Source: Vermamoeba vermiformis (Eukaryota > Tubulinea > Echinamoebida). From it: DNA of 64,000 nt. Below the pieces are notes generated by a model. That model saw only the letters and a program-made list of their open reading frames with translations, did not search any database and was not told the origin of the DNA. Below are positions 45,925-57,260 of this stretch, piece by piece; the stretch's first letter is position 1, and each line of letters opens with the position of its first letter. The stretch spans positions 186,001 through 250,000 of the forward strand of contig JBEWZL010000302.1 in NCBI GenBank assembly GCA_045837725.1, in the 5' to 3' direction. The position numbers were made by a program, and so were the translations under genes.

Positions 45925-46228
45925 GCAATTTGATTAGCATAACCGAAATAAAGTTCTGTTTGGACGAGATCCGATCGTGGATGCGGCTGGTCAGCTTCTA
46001 AGGGTTCAACGGTTTACTCCATAATACAATAAACTCCTAATGCCGTCTATTAAGTTGGATTATCGTCTATTCTTCAAACCGATCGGGTCCTGAAAAAGCA
46101 AAGAAGGTGCTTATTGTCATTGTTCTTTTTTTTTGTACTTGTTCGCCACGAAACCAGCCCTCAGTCAGAAACTGATAGTTTATCGAGGATCAATATCACT
46201 CATACGTAGGAAGTTCTGATAAAGTATC

Positions 46229-48012
46229 ATGGCAAGCCAAGGCACAGATCTTAAAACTTCAGACAAAGGCAATAATAAAAGGTAATTTAGCAACCAAAAA
46301 ATATAACAAAAATTCGAGACGTATCGAGGCATATTATTATGTAATTTCTAGCAACTTGGAGCCTCGTGCGGATTTCACGCAACAAAAATATTTACAAAAA
46401 ATTCTTCTTCTCCCTTTTTAGCCCATTGTTCATTTAAATATATTTATTATAATTAAATTTACTAATGTGCGTATTATTGCAGCCCTCTGAGCTCTCGTTC
46501 GAGGTGAGTTGGCAGCACAGGCCTTTTAAATTTCTTTTACAGCACAAACTAACTATCGCTACGCAACCATTAAATACCATTCGATATTAACTCAATATTT
46601 TGAATATTTTTATTAACTTCTTACCTGACCTTAGGTCTCGTTCGAGATCCAGATCTTCGCGCTCAAGATCGCGGTATGTCATATAGTAAATTTATCAATA
46701 TCCCAATATTACTAATATAATAATTTTTGTAGTTCACGCAGCTCTCGCTCATACAGCAGATCGTACTCGCGATCACGCTCTCGTTCGAGCCGTTCAAGCC
46801 GGTCTCGTAGCAGATCTAGAGACCGACGAAGATCACGATCTAGAAGGTAAGTATATTAATATCTATCATATTAGTAATATGATATGAGATAATATTTCTA
46901 ATCCTGATTTGTTCATTTTATGTCGTGTAACACGGGATCTTGCTAACATTTTTATGTTATTGCAGCAATTCTCCGGCAAGAAGAGCAAAGTTATTTGTGG
47001 GAGGACTGACACGTACTGTCAATAAGGACCATTTGGAAGAGATGTTCGGCACTTTTGGCAAGATCAAGTCCGCTGAAGTTGCCTTGATCCCACGAACAAC
47101 CGTCTCGAAGGGTAAGTGACACTCAATAAGACTATGAATAGGAGCATATATATCTAACAATAATGCGTCAATTAGGCTTCGGTTACGTCGAGTTTTATGA
47201 CCGAGAAGACGCGCTTAAGGCGATTGATTACATGCACGGCGTAAGTACTCATGACTTTAGTTTTAACACGGATCTACAGCACGAGCAAGAAGCTATTAGC
47301 ACGCGTTCAATACACGACGTAGTGGTGTCGAGAGGTGTATTAAAAGATATTTTTCACAGGCTCAAATCGACGGAAAGGTCGCTAAAGTTGAGATGGCTTC
47401 AGTGCCCGTCGAGAGAAGACGTCGTAAGTAGACTATACAATAGTATATATATATATATATATGGAGTATAGTATGAACAAAGCTATTTGAATCACGTGAC
47501 TAAAAGTTTATTTTTTCAACACAGGTTCACCTCCTCGACGTCAATTCAGAGGCCGGTAAGTTTGTCAATGAAAATCTGTTATGAGTGATACATGTACTCA
47601 CCGATTCCTATTCTATAGTGGTGGACGTGCTGGCCCTCCTCGTCGTCGCTGGTCTCCCCCTCGTGGTGGCCGAAGAGGCAGATCTAGATCACGCTCAAGG
47701 TAAGAATCTTAGCCTCTTAACGTATCCTACTTGCGTAAACAATATAGAGCACCTATATTAACGATGTATATATCAGATCGCCAATTCGCAGAGGCATGAA
47801 GCGAAGCAGATCTCCTCGTCGTTCACGAAGCAGATCCCGCTCCCGATCTGCGAAGCGCAGAAGATTTTCGAGATCGCCTTCACGCTCCAGATCTAGATCG
47901 AGGTACGGTCATTCAGGTTATAGTAGAGGTAATATATTAATGTGTGCGTAGATCATGGAGGTCCAGAAGCAGCTCGCGCTCAAGATCCAGATCCCGATCT
48001 AAGAGCAACTAG
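46229..48012 (+). CDS. RNPS1: RNPS1-like SR-related splicing/exon-junction protein
   Basis: About 11 exons. An N-terminal Arg/Ser-rich region (several tiny exons from about 46480), one RRM (RNP2 KLFVGGL, RNP1 KGFGYVEF, TRTVNKDHLEEMFGTFGKIK, DYMHGAQIDGKVAKVEM), then an Arg/Gly/Pro-rich stretch (SPPRRQFRG.. RWSPPRGGRRGR) and a long C-terminal RS tail. RNPS1 joins the ASAP/PSAP complexes of the exon junction complex and influences splicing and mRNA surveillance. Many RS exons end in phase 2 with AG|GT, so they could be skipped or included without a frame change. This fits a splicing-rich genome. Confidence 0.9.
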
Positions 48013-48185
48013 AAAGCTTAACACTAATGCGGGAACAGGCATTCTAACACGTTTGTAAAATCTTTTCATATTGATTACCCTAATTGTCGTTTTTGTAAAA
48101 GTACACCAATTAATTCCCCTTTTCAATTTATTACTTAATTTGGAAAGAAAATCAGTGAATAGAAAGGACCTTTATGTATTAAAAA

Positions 48186-48734
48186 CTATACATACAAAGC
48201 GTAAATACCAATACGAAGTAAACCTCCATTTACGAGACCTGGAGTCTGCGCAACTGCAAGATTGATCTGCCACGGATTTGTTGCAGGCTGGGTTGTAATG
48301 AAGTTGAACTTGGAGAGATCAGCAATGTTGTGTTCTAGAACCCACCATGTAGCCACAACACGATTGTTTGGCGTCATATCAGGCAAAGTCATGTCATATG
48401 TCGCACCAGGTGGAGGAGGAACGTTGAAAGCACCGGGATTATTGGTATTAGCGCTAAGCACTAGTGACTGGTAGGTAGTCGAATATTGCTTTGCACCAAT
48501 TTGACTGATCGTATTGCTTAAGGTCGCAATAGTGGCGTTGAAAAAAGAAGTGTAGAGTTGCAGCGTACTTTGAATGTTAGAGACTGCATTGAGGTATTCT
48601 TTCTCCGCTTTCTGAAGGTTCTTTACGGCGAGTTCAAAGCATTCAAACGCATTTTTGCAAGACGAGTCTTCGGCAGCTACAAAAGCTATGAAAAGCAAAG
48701 CCAAGAGTGTGATGAGTTGTTGTGTTCGTGACAT
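48186..48734 (-). CDS. Secreted protein, unknown family
   Basis: A single exon of 182 codons. Signal peptide (TQQLITLLALLFIAFVAAED), a helical segment with two close Cys (CKNAFECFELAVKNLQKAEK), a Pro-rich linker (FNVPPPPGATYDM) and a beta-like C-terminal region (PWQINLAVAQTPGLVNGGLL). No family recognised. It shares a short promoter with the divergent membrane-protein gene at 48963. Confidence 0.65.
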   Translation of the reverse strand: MSRTQQLITLLALLFIAFVAAEDSSCKNAFECFELAVKNLQKAEKEYLNAVSNIQSTLQLYTSFFNATIATLSNTISQIGAKQYSTTYQSLVLSANTNNPGAFNVPPPPGATYDMTLPDMTPNNRVVATWWVLEHNIADLSKFNFITTQPATNPWQINLAVAQTPGLVNGGLLRIGIYALYV

Positions 48735-48811
48735 TTTGAGGTGTTGAGTAATGAAAGATGACTTCGGGGCAGCTTTTTATAATCTGACAAAAGAATTGAT
48801 TTCATTCATCT

Positions 48812-48880
48812 CGAGGAAATCTCGTCGGCTATTTGATTTTTTTTTCCAAGAGAATAGGTCACGAGGAAATCTCGTCGGCT
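48812..48880. promoter_or_regulatory. 19-bp direct repeat in a bidirectional promoter
   Basis: CGAGGAAATCTCGTCGGCT occurs at 48812-48830 and again at 48862-48880, exactly 50 bp apart, both followed by a TATTTG-like stretch. It lies between two divergent genes for secreted and membrane proteins; poor-matching sequence separates the copies. Confidence 0.5.
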
Positions 48881-48962
48881 TATTTGCCTTTTGGACAAAA
48901 GAATAGATTCAACGTATTAAAGAAACGGTGTTCCAACTCATTATCTTTCAATTGTGATCCCA

Positions 48963-50047
48963 ATGAATACCACAGTGTCTATATTTTTACTTCTCTTTTG
49001 CGTCTGTTTCGCAATGGACTCTGGCAAACAGAGGTATGTCTCAATGCTCTCCTTTGGCGACTTTAATCCGGTGAAGATCCTCGGAAAAGTTATCGATGGA
49101 GTAGCCTCGCCTCTAACGGAGCACGTCAAACAAGCTGTCATCGAAGCTGGAGATGCGATGTTCAATCGGTTGGACAAATCGGTAGACAAAATCTTCGCTT
49201 TGATTGCATATCAAGAACAAAAGATTACCGACGACGTCAAAGACATCATCAATTTATTTTCAACACGAGTCGAGGAAGTGTTCAAAGTCGCCGTCGCAAC
49301 TGCTCAGCAATTTGCCGATCATACTATCGAAGAGATCAAACAAAAGATCATCGATGCCACATTCGATAGACTCACTGAAATCGAAGAAAAGACTATGAAA
49401 GATGCAGATGCCATTGTCACGAAGCTAGTGGACGCCCTTAATGCCGCCATTTGCGAAGTCGAAGCAGTGCGCGATGACATTTCTAAAGCTATATCCGAAG
49501 GGTAGGTTTAGGTTTTTTGAATCGAATATAACTAAGCTCTATTATTAGACTGCCCAATCCTTACGAGGAATGTCGCAAAGAACTTGGGTACGGCATGACA
49601 CCGCTCTACAATTTGAAGAACTACGAGCTCTACAAATTAAGAAGATGTCAGCTATTGAAGCCAATCAACGTTGATACGCCAATTGTTCAAGTTGCGTTCA
49701 TTTACGGTGAGATGCAAACGCTGACTGTCAGAATGAACTGCCTGGGCCGTGGATCTAGCATTCTGAACGACTTGTACACCAAAGATTTCTACGAATTTGG
49801 TGCTCGTTATGAGATTTGGAGGCCGTATGTCCACGGCACTTATTACGAGCCTCCTAACGACTCATCCAATCATATCACGCCGTCAATGATCATTATCCCT
49901 ATTGTAGCCTTTGTAATGGTGGCTGTGCTTGCGACAGTAATTGCAGTCAAAGTGCGCACTTGGTTAAAGAGATGCGGTTACAAGACTTTGAGAGAAAGAG
50001 ACCAATGTCACGCCCAGAAATGGCAAGAAGACCAAGATAGTTTGTAG
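48963..50047 (+). CDS. Type I membrane protein with helical ectodomain
   Basis: Two exons, 48963-49501 and 49549-50047. The ATG at 48963 starts a signal peptide (TTVSIFLLLFCVCFAMDSGK). Residues about 40-180 are a long amphipathic helical region (VKQAVIEAGDAMFNRLDKSV, EEIKQKIIDATFDRLTEIEE). A short Cys-containing domain follows (NPYEECRKELGYGMTPL), then a membrane helix (IIIPIVAFVMVAVLATVIAV) and a charged cytoplasmic tail. No family recognised. Confidence 0.65.
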
Positions 50048-50271
50048 GGTCCACTGTAAAAAGAATTAATAAGATCACTTGCCGTGATAGAACCGCATCT
50101 TAATATTGTTTGAATTGTCGAGTCGTGATGCATAAATTATTGTATGAAATCCTACCGTGCTGATCTTTGTCGCCCAAGACATCAAAATTGAATACCGTAT
50201 AAATTGATTTTAATCATACATCTCCAATAATAAATTTCTCTTTCCTCTTGATTAAAGCATGCAGTATGATC

Positions 50272-51170
50272 TTAGATAAACCCTATTCCTCTGTCATAAT
50301 ATTCAGATGGTTTTTCGTTGTTTAAAGCACTTCTGATCAGTTTTTCAAATTCTGCACTATTTGGATCTAGTCTGCCGTACCATTGGCCACGAGGATAGAC
50401 AATCATATTAGCTGCCCAAACGTGGCCTCCTATATGACTGGTCCCAGCTACTGTCACATTATGCATGCCTTTACAGATGTGATTTATGGCTGTCTGTGCG
50501 TTGGAGTCAGCAAATCAGCAGTACAGCGTGACACGTGTCACTTACCATGACCGCAGGGCCACATTTGCCACAGCGTTCATCGCGCGCATTATGAGTGCAC
50601 ACAAAGATATGTTTATGGTCCTGCGATAGTGCCTCTACGTGAAGTTGTGGATCGGCAACTCCTGTTTCCAAGTACCTGATATAAATCTATTAGGCGTCTC
50701 GATAACGGCTCTATAGCGTACGATTTTAATAAGCTTAGTTTGTCTTGCGTGAAATTAATGATTCTTTTGGCCCCACGAGGAGTAAAGTGCAATAAATCGA
50801 ACGAAAGATCAATGTTAGCGGCACTCTTGCTGGCAATGGTACTCGCAGTCACGACGATCTTCTTATCCTAAAATATTACGATTAATTAATAGGTCCCTAG
50901 TATATGTTAGAAATAGGGTAGATATTACTTTCAATTCTTTTCTGTTCATGGCCGTAATGGCTGAAGTGAGGCCCGTCAGCATGTCAATGTCGCGCGGCCA
51001 AACTTCAGGGCCTTGAGCTCCGTGACATAGAACTAAATGGCTAGAATACTGTTTGGCTTTATAGCCTGTCGTGAGTATTAAAGAATAGTTAGCCTCTTGC
51101 CGTGGTATCTCGAAACACATCTGCGAAGTTTTGTACCTACGGGAGGTTCAGTCTCCTGTTTTGCTTCTGT
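50272..51170 (-). CDS. Apd1/sucrase-ferredoxin-like (thioredoxin-fold 2Fe-2S) protein, 5' end unresolved
   Basis: Exons at 51137-51170, 50929-51065, about 50868-50745, about 50688-50550 and about 50497-50272 join in frame. Domain text: YSSHLVLCHGAQGPEVWPRD, HIFVCTHNARDERCGKCGP, then HIGGHVWAANMIVYPRGQWY. The last two are signatures of the Suc_Fer/Apd1 family, thioredoxin-like ferredoxins whose cluster is bound by Cys and His. Yeast Apd1 works in redox stress resistance. The start codon and the first Cys-containing exon lie further upstream (towards 51600) and were not located. Confidence 0.75.
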
Positions 51171-51634
51171 CTGGCAATAACGGTTATTTCATTGCGTATT
51201 ATGTCATCATCGATTAATCACGATAATAATAAATAACCCATTTCTAGGCGAAATTATTTTTAGTTATAAATTCGAGTTAGATGCAGGAATGTAATTACTG
51301 CCAGTAATACGAGGATAAATATTTGCGAATATTATACTTACGGATAAATTATTTCGTTGAGAGCGGATCGCAAAACATTTCGCCGAGGTGGTTTGCAAGC
51401 GACTCTACGATTAATTTTAGTTCTGGCGTAATAATATAATAAATTATTCATTGCATTTACCCCAAATTTCGTATTTAGAACAATTCGAGTGAGCATTTGT
51501 GTTGCTGTGCGTCGATCTGATGTAGATAATAAAATCATGCGGTAATTATGGTGCAGTATTGAATGATATCTGAAGTTACAATTTATTATGTACATGCCTA
51601 TGAGGTATATAATACAATGATGAGGTCTAGCCGC
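51171..51634. other. Probable 5' exons or upstream region of the Apd1-like gene
   Basis: A minus-strand donor-like GTAAGTATAA at about 51341 facing the acceptor at 51171-51173 suggests an upstream exon here, but the neighbouring frames contain stops and I cannot build it. No other feature seen. Confidence 0.3.
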
Positions 51635-52141
51635 CTATGAAAAGCTTCCTCGTCGAATAAATTTTCGAGACCTGTCCAATCCATTGTGCGGATGTCCATT
51701 TTCGCTTTCGCGATCAAGAACTTTATCTACTATGCGCTTAATGGGATAGTAGAATAGTATAAAGAAGGACCCCAGAATGAATAAGACCCATCCTAATATT
51801 TTAAACTAAACCGAAAATTAATAAAAAATTCAAAATAAATTGTGCTGCATTATTTTGTAAAGCGCTAGTTATTACAACGAACAATAATATTGAATTGGCA
51901 TATTAAAAATATTATTCTATTTTTTGAACGTTAAATAAAGCTGACGTTGCAACTTGTGATCAGAAAGCTCTAATGTTAATGCATGATTCATACTGTTAAT
52001 TACACAAATAAATATAACAAATTATACCTTGATTTTCCAAGTAAGTGAATGTTGCTGCAAGTACAGTACGCCGATCAGATGGTACTGTGATATTAAGTAG
52101 CCAAGTGTCAGCAAACTGACCACTTTAATAAGCTCCCACAT
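51635..52141 (-). CDS. Two-TM small membrane protein (94 aa)
   Basis: Two exons, 52028-52141 and 51635-51805, join in phase 0. MWELIKVVSLLTLGYLISQY is the first helix, then a short loop (YLQQHSLTWKIK), a second helix (ILGWVLFILGSFFILFYYPI) and a basic tail ending FIRRGSFS. The intron is 222 nt. Both exons keep an open frame with clean splice sites and helical hydrophobicity, which supports a real gene. It could be a small mitochondrial or ER membrane protein; family unknown. Confidence 0.55.
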
Positions 52142-52230
52142 TGTTATTAATATTGTACGCTATGATCATATAAACAGTACTGTGGTGTGCATTTCAGATC
52201 TAGTTTACAATAATTAAATTTCCGTTTCTT

Positions 52231-52251
52231 CGAGGTTTTGAAGAAACCTCG
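52231..52251. terminator. Small hairpin near converging gene ends
   Basis: CGAGGTTT and AAACCTCG flank a 5-nt loop. The hairpin lies just past the 3' end of the class C GPCR gene (52373, minus) and before the two-TM gene start. Function unknown. Confidence 0.25.
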
Positions 52252-52372
52252 TTGTTAAAATTACTTCAGTTTATTATATTTTACATATTCTACAAATCAA
52301 ATATCGTACATGTTATTCCGCGCGGTCGGATCAAGCTTAATTTCGATCCAACTTCTATTGGGTTGGCACCAT

Positions 52373-55057
52373 TTAGTCATATTCTTCTCTGACGCTAGTC
52401 AAGTTGGTACTTGTGCGCGAGGATTGCCCAACAGAGTTACCGCGAGTCTTGCTTGACGTTCTGTCCCTCACATCTCTTCGTTCATGTGCCTTGAGTTCCA
52501 CGAGCCGTTCTCGCAACACCTGTTCACGCTTGGCGAGCCAATCGAGTTGTTCTTGCACGGCCTCGTAAGTATCAGGCACGTGCACTGATGGTTGAGGTGT
52601 TGTGCTCCAGTCACCCATGCCTCGTCGCTTCGTTGGGTCATTGGATCCAGTCACCACAAAGTATATCTTCGGTATGAGGAGTATACAAAGGGTGGCGGTG
52701 GTGCCCCAAAGAATAGCGATCGATCGAATGATGAAATCGATCGATCTGTCGGTGATGTCAATCACGAAAAGTACGAGCAGAATCAAAGCGGCAAATGTGA
52801 TGTTGTACATGGCAATCAGAATGAACTTGGACTCGTTGTACTCGCTGCGAATCTTGCGCGAACTGAAGCCAAGCACAATGCCCGCGAGTATCAACAGGCC
52901 CTTGTACACGATCAACACTATCGCGAATGGCAGGGACATGTCACTCGTGCACGTTCTGTAGTTCAGCACGGGTCTGTACTCGTCCACAACGATTGTCTCG
53001 ACTTGAGGCGTGAATGCAGCACTCCATATCGTCAAGACTACGACTTCTATGCCAATAGCCACGGCCATAATGCGCAGCAAGTACGCGTTGCTGAGCTTCA
53101 ACATCTTCAAGCTGCGGTCGTGAAAGATTCTCCAAACACGCCACGCCTTCGTCAACAGCGCACTGAACATGAGCACAAAGCCGACACCAATGAGCCAGTA
53201 GCGCAGATTGCACATGGCAGTCGTGGTCTCGAGGACCCAGAAGAACAGACTGGCGTACATCATGGCTGCACCAAAGATAATCAACTCGACGAATACGAGC
53301 GATGAAGCTATGATTTGTGGTCTATCGCGCCACGCAGCAAACAGTGCCATGAGTGCAATGCACAACAAGACACCGATGCCAGCAACAATGACGATGCCTT
53401 GTTCCGCGGGTGTTTCGTACCACCGGATCTGCTCTTGGCGTTCGTTCCATTGAGGCATCGGGTAGATTAAATCACTCGCAGAGGCGGCTATGGGCAGTAC
53501 TATAGCGTCATCATTGTTATTGTCGAATTGGACGGTAGATCCAAGACCAGTTTCGACGATCTGACCAAAAGTGTTGAACTGAAGCTGCCCATAGAAGGTA
53601 ACGACGTTGACTCTATTGATCATGAAGCGCATTGATTCCGTTTCCAATTCTCGTGCAGCTTCTGCGGCGAATTGAAGAGCTAATCCGCAAGTAAACTGGC
53701 AAGCAGCGTGGTAACTTGGCTTGTACCCGAATCTATTGACGAACGCGTTGTAAAAGAGTTGCGGACTTGCAACGGAATCCTAAGAGTTTAATTTTGTGAG
53801 TGAAATGCGATATAATCATATACGATAAAGAAGGAAATACGTGAATTCATTTCCTTTTTAAGGCAAAGTTAAATTTAGCATATGCTTCTAGATTCACGTT
53901 TTAGATCGATTTACCTTCATAGGGAAGTAATGTAAGGAGCTAGAACCATCTTCATGGTAAACTCTTCCAGTCAAGCGCCGATCCCAAAGTACCGGACCCA
54001 TTACATATCGTCCATTTTCATCTAAGACCTGTCTAAATGTATCTGGGCTAGCAGCGCATACTGACAATAGAAATGCGTTCGCGGTGTAGTTCATTTCTTT
54101 GGCTGCTTGAATAAACGCGAGACAACCAGCTTGTAAAGTCCCGCCAACGACCAAATCCGGTTTAGTTTGCATGAGTAACGAGATGATTCCCTTCAAATTA
54201 GTCATGGCAGTATCGTCAATTGTTGAGATGACAGGAACGGTCACATCAAGCACGACATCCATTCGGTTGTCTGCAGCACCTGACAGCGCGCCCTTTCTAA
54301 GTGCGGAGAAATACATCTCGTCAGCGCCAGTCTCCCGGAAAATTCCGACAGTGCGTGCGCCCTTCACTTTGGCTAGTGCCATGGCTGGAGGAAAGACAGT
54401 CGCGGCACTAGATTGAGTACCGACCAAGTATTCGAATCTGCGACCTTGATGAGAGGTACAGGGCTCATACATATTTTCGTCGCACTCGAAGATAGCAGGA
54501 CCAGCGGCTCCTAACAACATAATAATGAGTTGGTGCTAGATCTGAATCGTAATCAACAGATCGGAGCTAATTTTAGAGAGTGTGTGATGCGATTAAATAA
54601 TTACGGGTCTTATTCAGATAACTAGAGTGTCAATGCACACTAATAGATTTAAATCTCGCTTACCTGGTGCACAAGACAAAATTTGGTGCCGTTCCGCCGC
54701 GATCGCGTGTGCTTCTGTTAAAAAAGTCGTGTATGGACTGATCATTGCGTGCACTTCTCCATATGTTCCATTTGCTACCGCTTCTACCGCATTGATTGTC
54801 TTTTGAATCATTTCTGAACCCGTTGCAGCCCCGACATCTACGGAGATGAGCTCCAACGTGTGATAAGTTCCATTGATTAAAATTCCTCCTCGTGCATTCA
54901 CCATTTCTGTCCATAATATTTCGCCATCTCTCATAATTTTAGCCGGGCCGTACTTGGATGTTATTGGCTGAACTGACACGATCCGCATTACAGCCAGTAC
55001 CGACGCCAATTGCATAAGCAATACTGAGAGTGCCAGTAATGAGCCTTTTCGAGTCAT
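52373..55057 (-). CDS. Class C (GABA-B-like) GPCR with PBP1/leucine-binding ectodomain
   Basis: Three exons: about 54661-55057, about 53914-54512, about 53780 to 52373. Signal peptide (LLALSVLLMQLASVLAVMRI). A bacterial-type ligand-binding domain follows: ARGGILINGTYHTLELISVD, GYGEVHAMISPYTTFLTEAH-like text, FRETGADEMYFSALRKGA, VGGTLQAGCLAFIQAAKEM and VASPQLFYNAFVNRFGYKP. Seven helices then run from GIVIVAGIGVLLCIALMALF, with the class C signatures WRDRPQIIASS and LLTKAWRVWRIF. The cytoplasmic C-terminus has a coiled coil (AVQEQLDWLAKREQVLRERL), as in GABA-B receptors that dimerise. The whole frame is intact, unlike the related receptor at 19528-21990. Confidence 0.9.
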
Positions 55058-55738
55058 TTTGGCGCCTAGTTAAAATATTGCAGTTATTTTTTTTGGCTTC
55101 CGATATTTGTTTGGCTTAAATGAGACTTACTTGGGCTTGGAGAAATGATAATAAATCAAGTATATTTCTATATCTTTATTAAATATAATTTACGTCCTAT
55201 TTGTCGTGTGGTCTACTTTTGAACGATTATTGAATAAGAATGTCTCATTCGAATGACAGGCGGAACTTCCGAACACTATTTTTAGCTGCAACTAATTTAC
55301 TTTGCATACCGAGATATCGAGAGTATCGTGCCGGTTTACGCAGTTTAAGGGCTTAGCTAAGCCCAGATCCAAAGAGGAGACTCAGTTCATGAATTTCGTT
55401 GTAATTTCAACGGTAAATTGCAAGCCGGGTATAAACGCTATCAACGCCTTGTACTATGGGCACGAGATCATATCTAAGTGTTTAAGCCGCATCGTAAATG
55501 CTTGGGATGACCTCGTTTCGATTGCAGTTTTCGAGTGCACTAAATATAGGTCTTTGCAAATATTTTTAGGCCCCAGATTAAATTATTACAACGACTTGGG
55601 AGGGTCAGCGTAGGTCAGCGAATGGCGGCTTGTAAAGCACTCATATTATGGTTAAGGCATGACGTCAAGTGCTTGGTACACGAGGGTATGATTTTCAGCT
55701 ATTAGTGCTGGGATTTATTAGTTTAGCGCTATATTTAA
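55058..55738. other. Intergenic region
   Basis: About 680 bp upstream of the class C receptor and downstream of the BIM1-like gene. A plus-strand frame at 55302-55613 has no family resemblance. No repeats or RNA genes recognised. Confidence 0.4.
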
Positions 55739-57154
55739 CTACCAGACTAGTGCTGAGACAAAGCACGCGATAGCGATCAGTGCAAAGTTAGCAACGAGTG
55801 CGAGACCGAGATTTTGAATGATCACATCCGCACAGCTGTAGTAGATCTCACCACCGCCAGCCTGTCGATATGAGAAATCAGTATATATATACATCATATA
55901 ATCACATTTCTTATAAGTTGTATAAATTGAATTTTGCTCCAAATTACTATTCTTGTCAGTATTCGCCTTTAAAAGTAATTTCTGTATTACTTAGTGCTAA
56001 TTATGCACGGTATATTGATCTGAATAACATAACAAAATAGGATATTTATAATATAATAATAACTGTAATAAGAGGATCTTAAATAATGGCTAATAAAGTA
56101 AAGGTCGGAATGACACGCGTGTCAAAAAACTCCAATTCAAAAATGAAGCCGAGAAGATCAATATCAAATATAAAGCGTATATCATATGACTACAATATAC
56201 GTCTGATTCGATTAGACAAACTTGTGACAAGCGGATCCAGATCCAAAAAAAATTGTACGGCGGGGAGGTATTATTTGGCGAGATATTTCGAGGAAAAAAA
56301 GCCGAAAATAATGTCGTTAAAGGACTTACAGTAGCGTCGAAAATGAGTTGCACTACACCGTGGCCAAGAGACAGATTTGGATCTACTTCTGCTTCAATGT
56401 CAAAGTAGACGCCATCAGCAGTAACATTCTGATTGATAGTAACAATATCAATCCATTCTGAGTCAATTGATGCGTCGCCTGAAGCCACGATCCGCAGCGA
56501 ATAAGTGTTGTTGGGGTTGAAATGGGCCAAGCGTTGGAAAATAGTAAATTTGTTCACTGTGTTGCGCTTAATGACGGGAAGATTTTCAGTGGCTGCTGGA
56601 GTGTCTATAATTAAGGAGAATAGGGAGTTAGTACGTCTCGATCCGAAATTTAGTTGTCAAACTCCGATCGGAAGTTGGTTGTTACGCACAGGGTAATTTG
56701 CAAGTAGCGAATAATAATGCAAATAATAGGGTAATATAGTATAATATTTTCAATTAACAAAGCGCAGAATCTTCGTTGGCTAGATTGGATCTGACCATGT
56801 CAACTTGGGTAAATAATTATATCCAGACATATTCAACAGTATTTATTTAATATTATTTTAATATTGTTTGCTATATCCAATTCTCAACCACTCAATTTTA
56901 TTCATGAAAATCAAGATTTTTTCCAAATTATTAATTCGCGTCGCCACCAGGTCAAAACGGTATATTATTGCTTAACAATAAGTATTATAGTATTATTAAT
57001 TACCTCCGCACGGAGCAGCAGTTAAACCACAGACAGCAAGGTCAGATTTGTCAGTGCAAGCTTCACCTCTGGGTGCAGGCACAGACAAGCCAGCATGAGC
57101 CCAGGTAGATACCACAATACAGCTAATAATAAATACAATAAATGCTGTCTTCAT
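55739..57154 (-). CDS. BIM1/X325-like copper-binding (LPMO-like) surface protein
   Basis: Three exons, 57004-57154, 56330-56604 and 55739-55861, join in frame to about 182 residues. The signal peptide (KTAFIVFIISCIVVSTWA) would be cut directly before His (HAGLSVPAPRGE), giving the N-terminal His used by LPMO-like copper sites. APCGG, then GHGVVQLIFDAT and GGEIYYSCADVII follow the BIM1/X325 pattern (PCGG ... G..QV ... G.LY.CADI). In Cryptococcus, BIM1 helps copper uptake; X325 proteins lack LPMO activity. A C-terminal hydrophobic helix (NLGLALVANFALIAIACFVS) fits a GPI signal or membrane anchor. The second intron (about 470 nt) is long for the locus. Confidence 0.7.
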
Positions 57155-57260
57155 TGTGGTCGTTGGATTGAAATAACGAAAAATTATTGGTGCGAATTTT
57201 CTACGGCTGAATTTCAATTGAACAAAATTGATTGTTGTGTGGTCCTATTGAAAGCCACTA

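Noticed and set aside
51069-51120. Met at 51120 as start of the Apd1-like protein
   Set aside because: That stretch is better explained as a 71-nt intron (51066-51136); the flanking exons then join in frame with the domain.
55302-55613. 103-codon plus-strand frame in the intergenic region
   Set aside because: No signal peptide, domain, splice sites or neighbouring exons; composition like non-coding DNA.
56086-56334. 82-codon basic plus-strand frame MANKVKVGMTRV...
   Set aside because: Lies almost entirely in the second intron of the BIM1-like gene on the other strand, with no promoter or family support.
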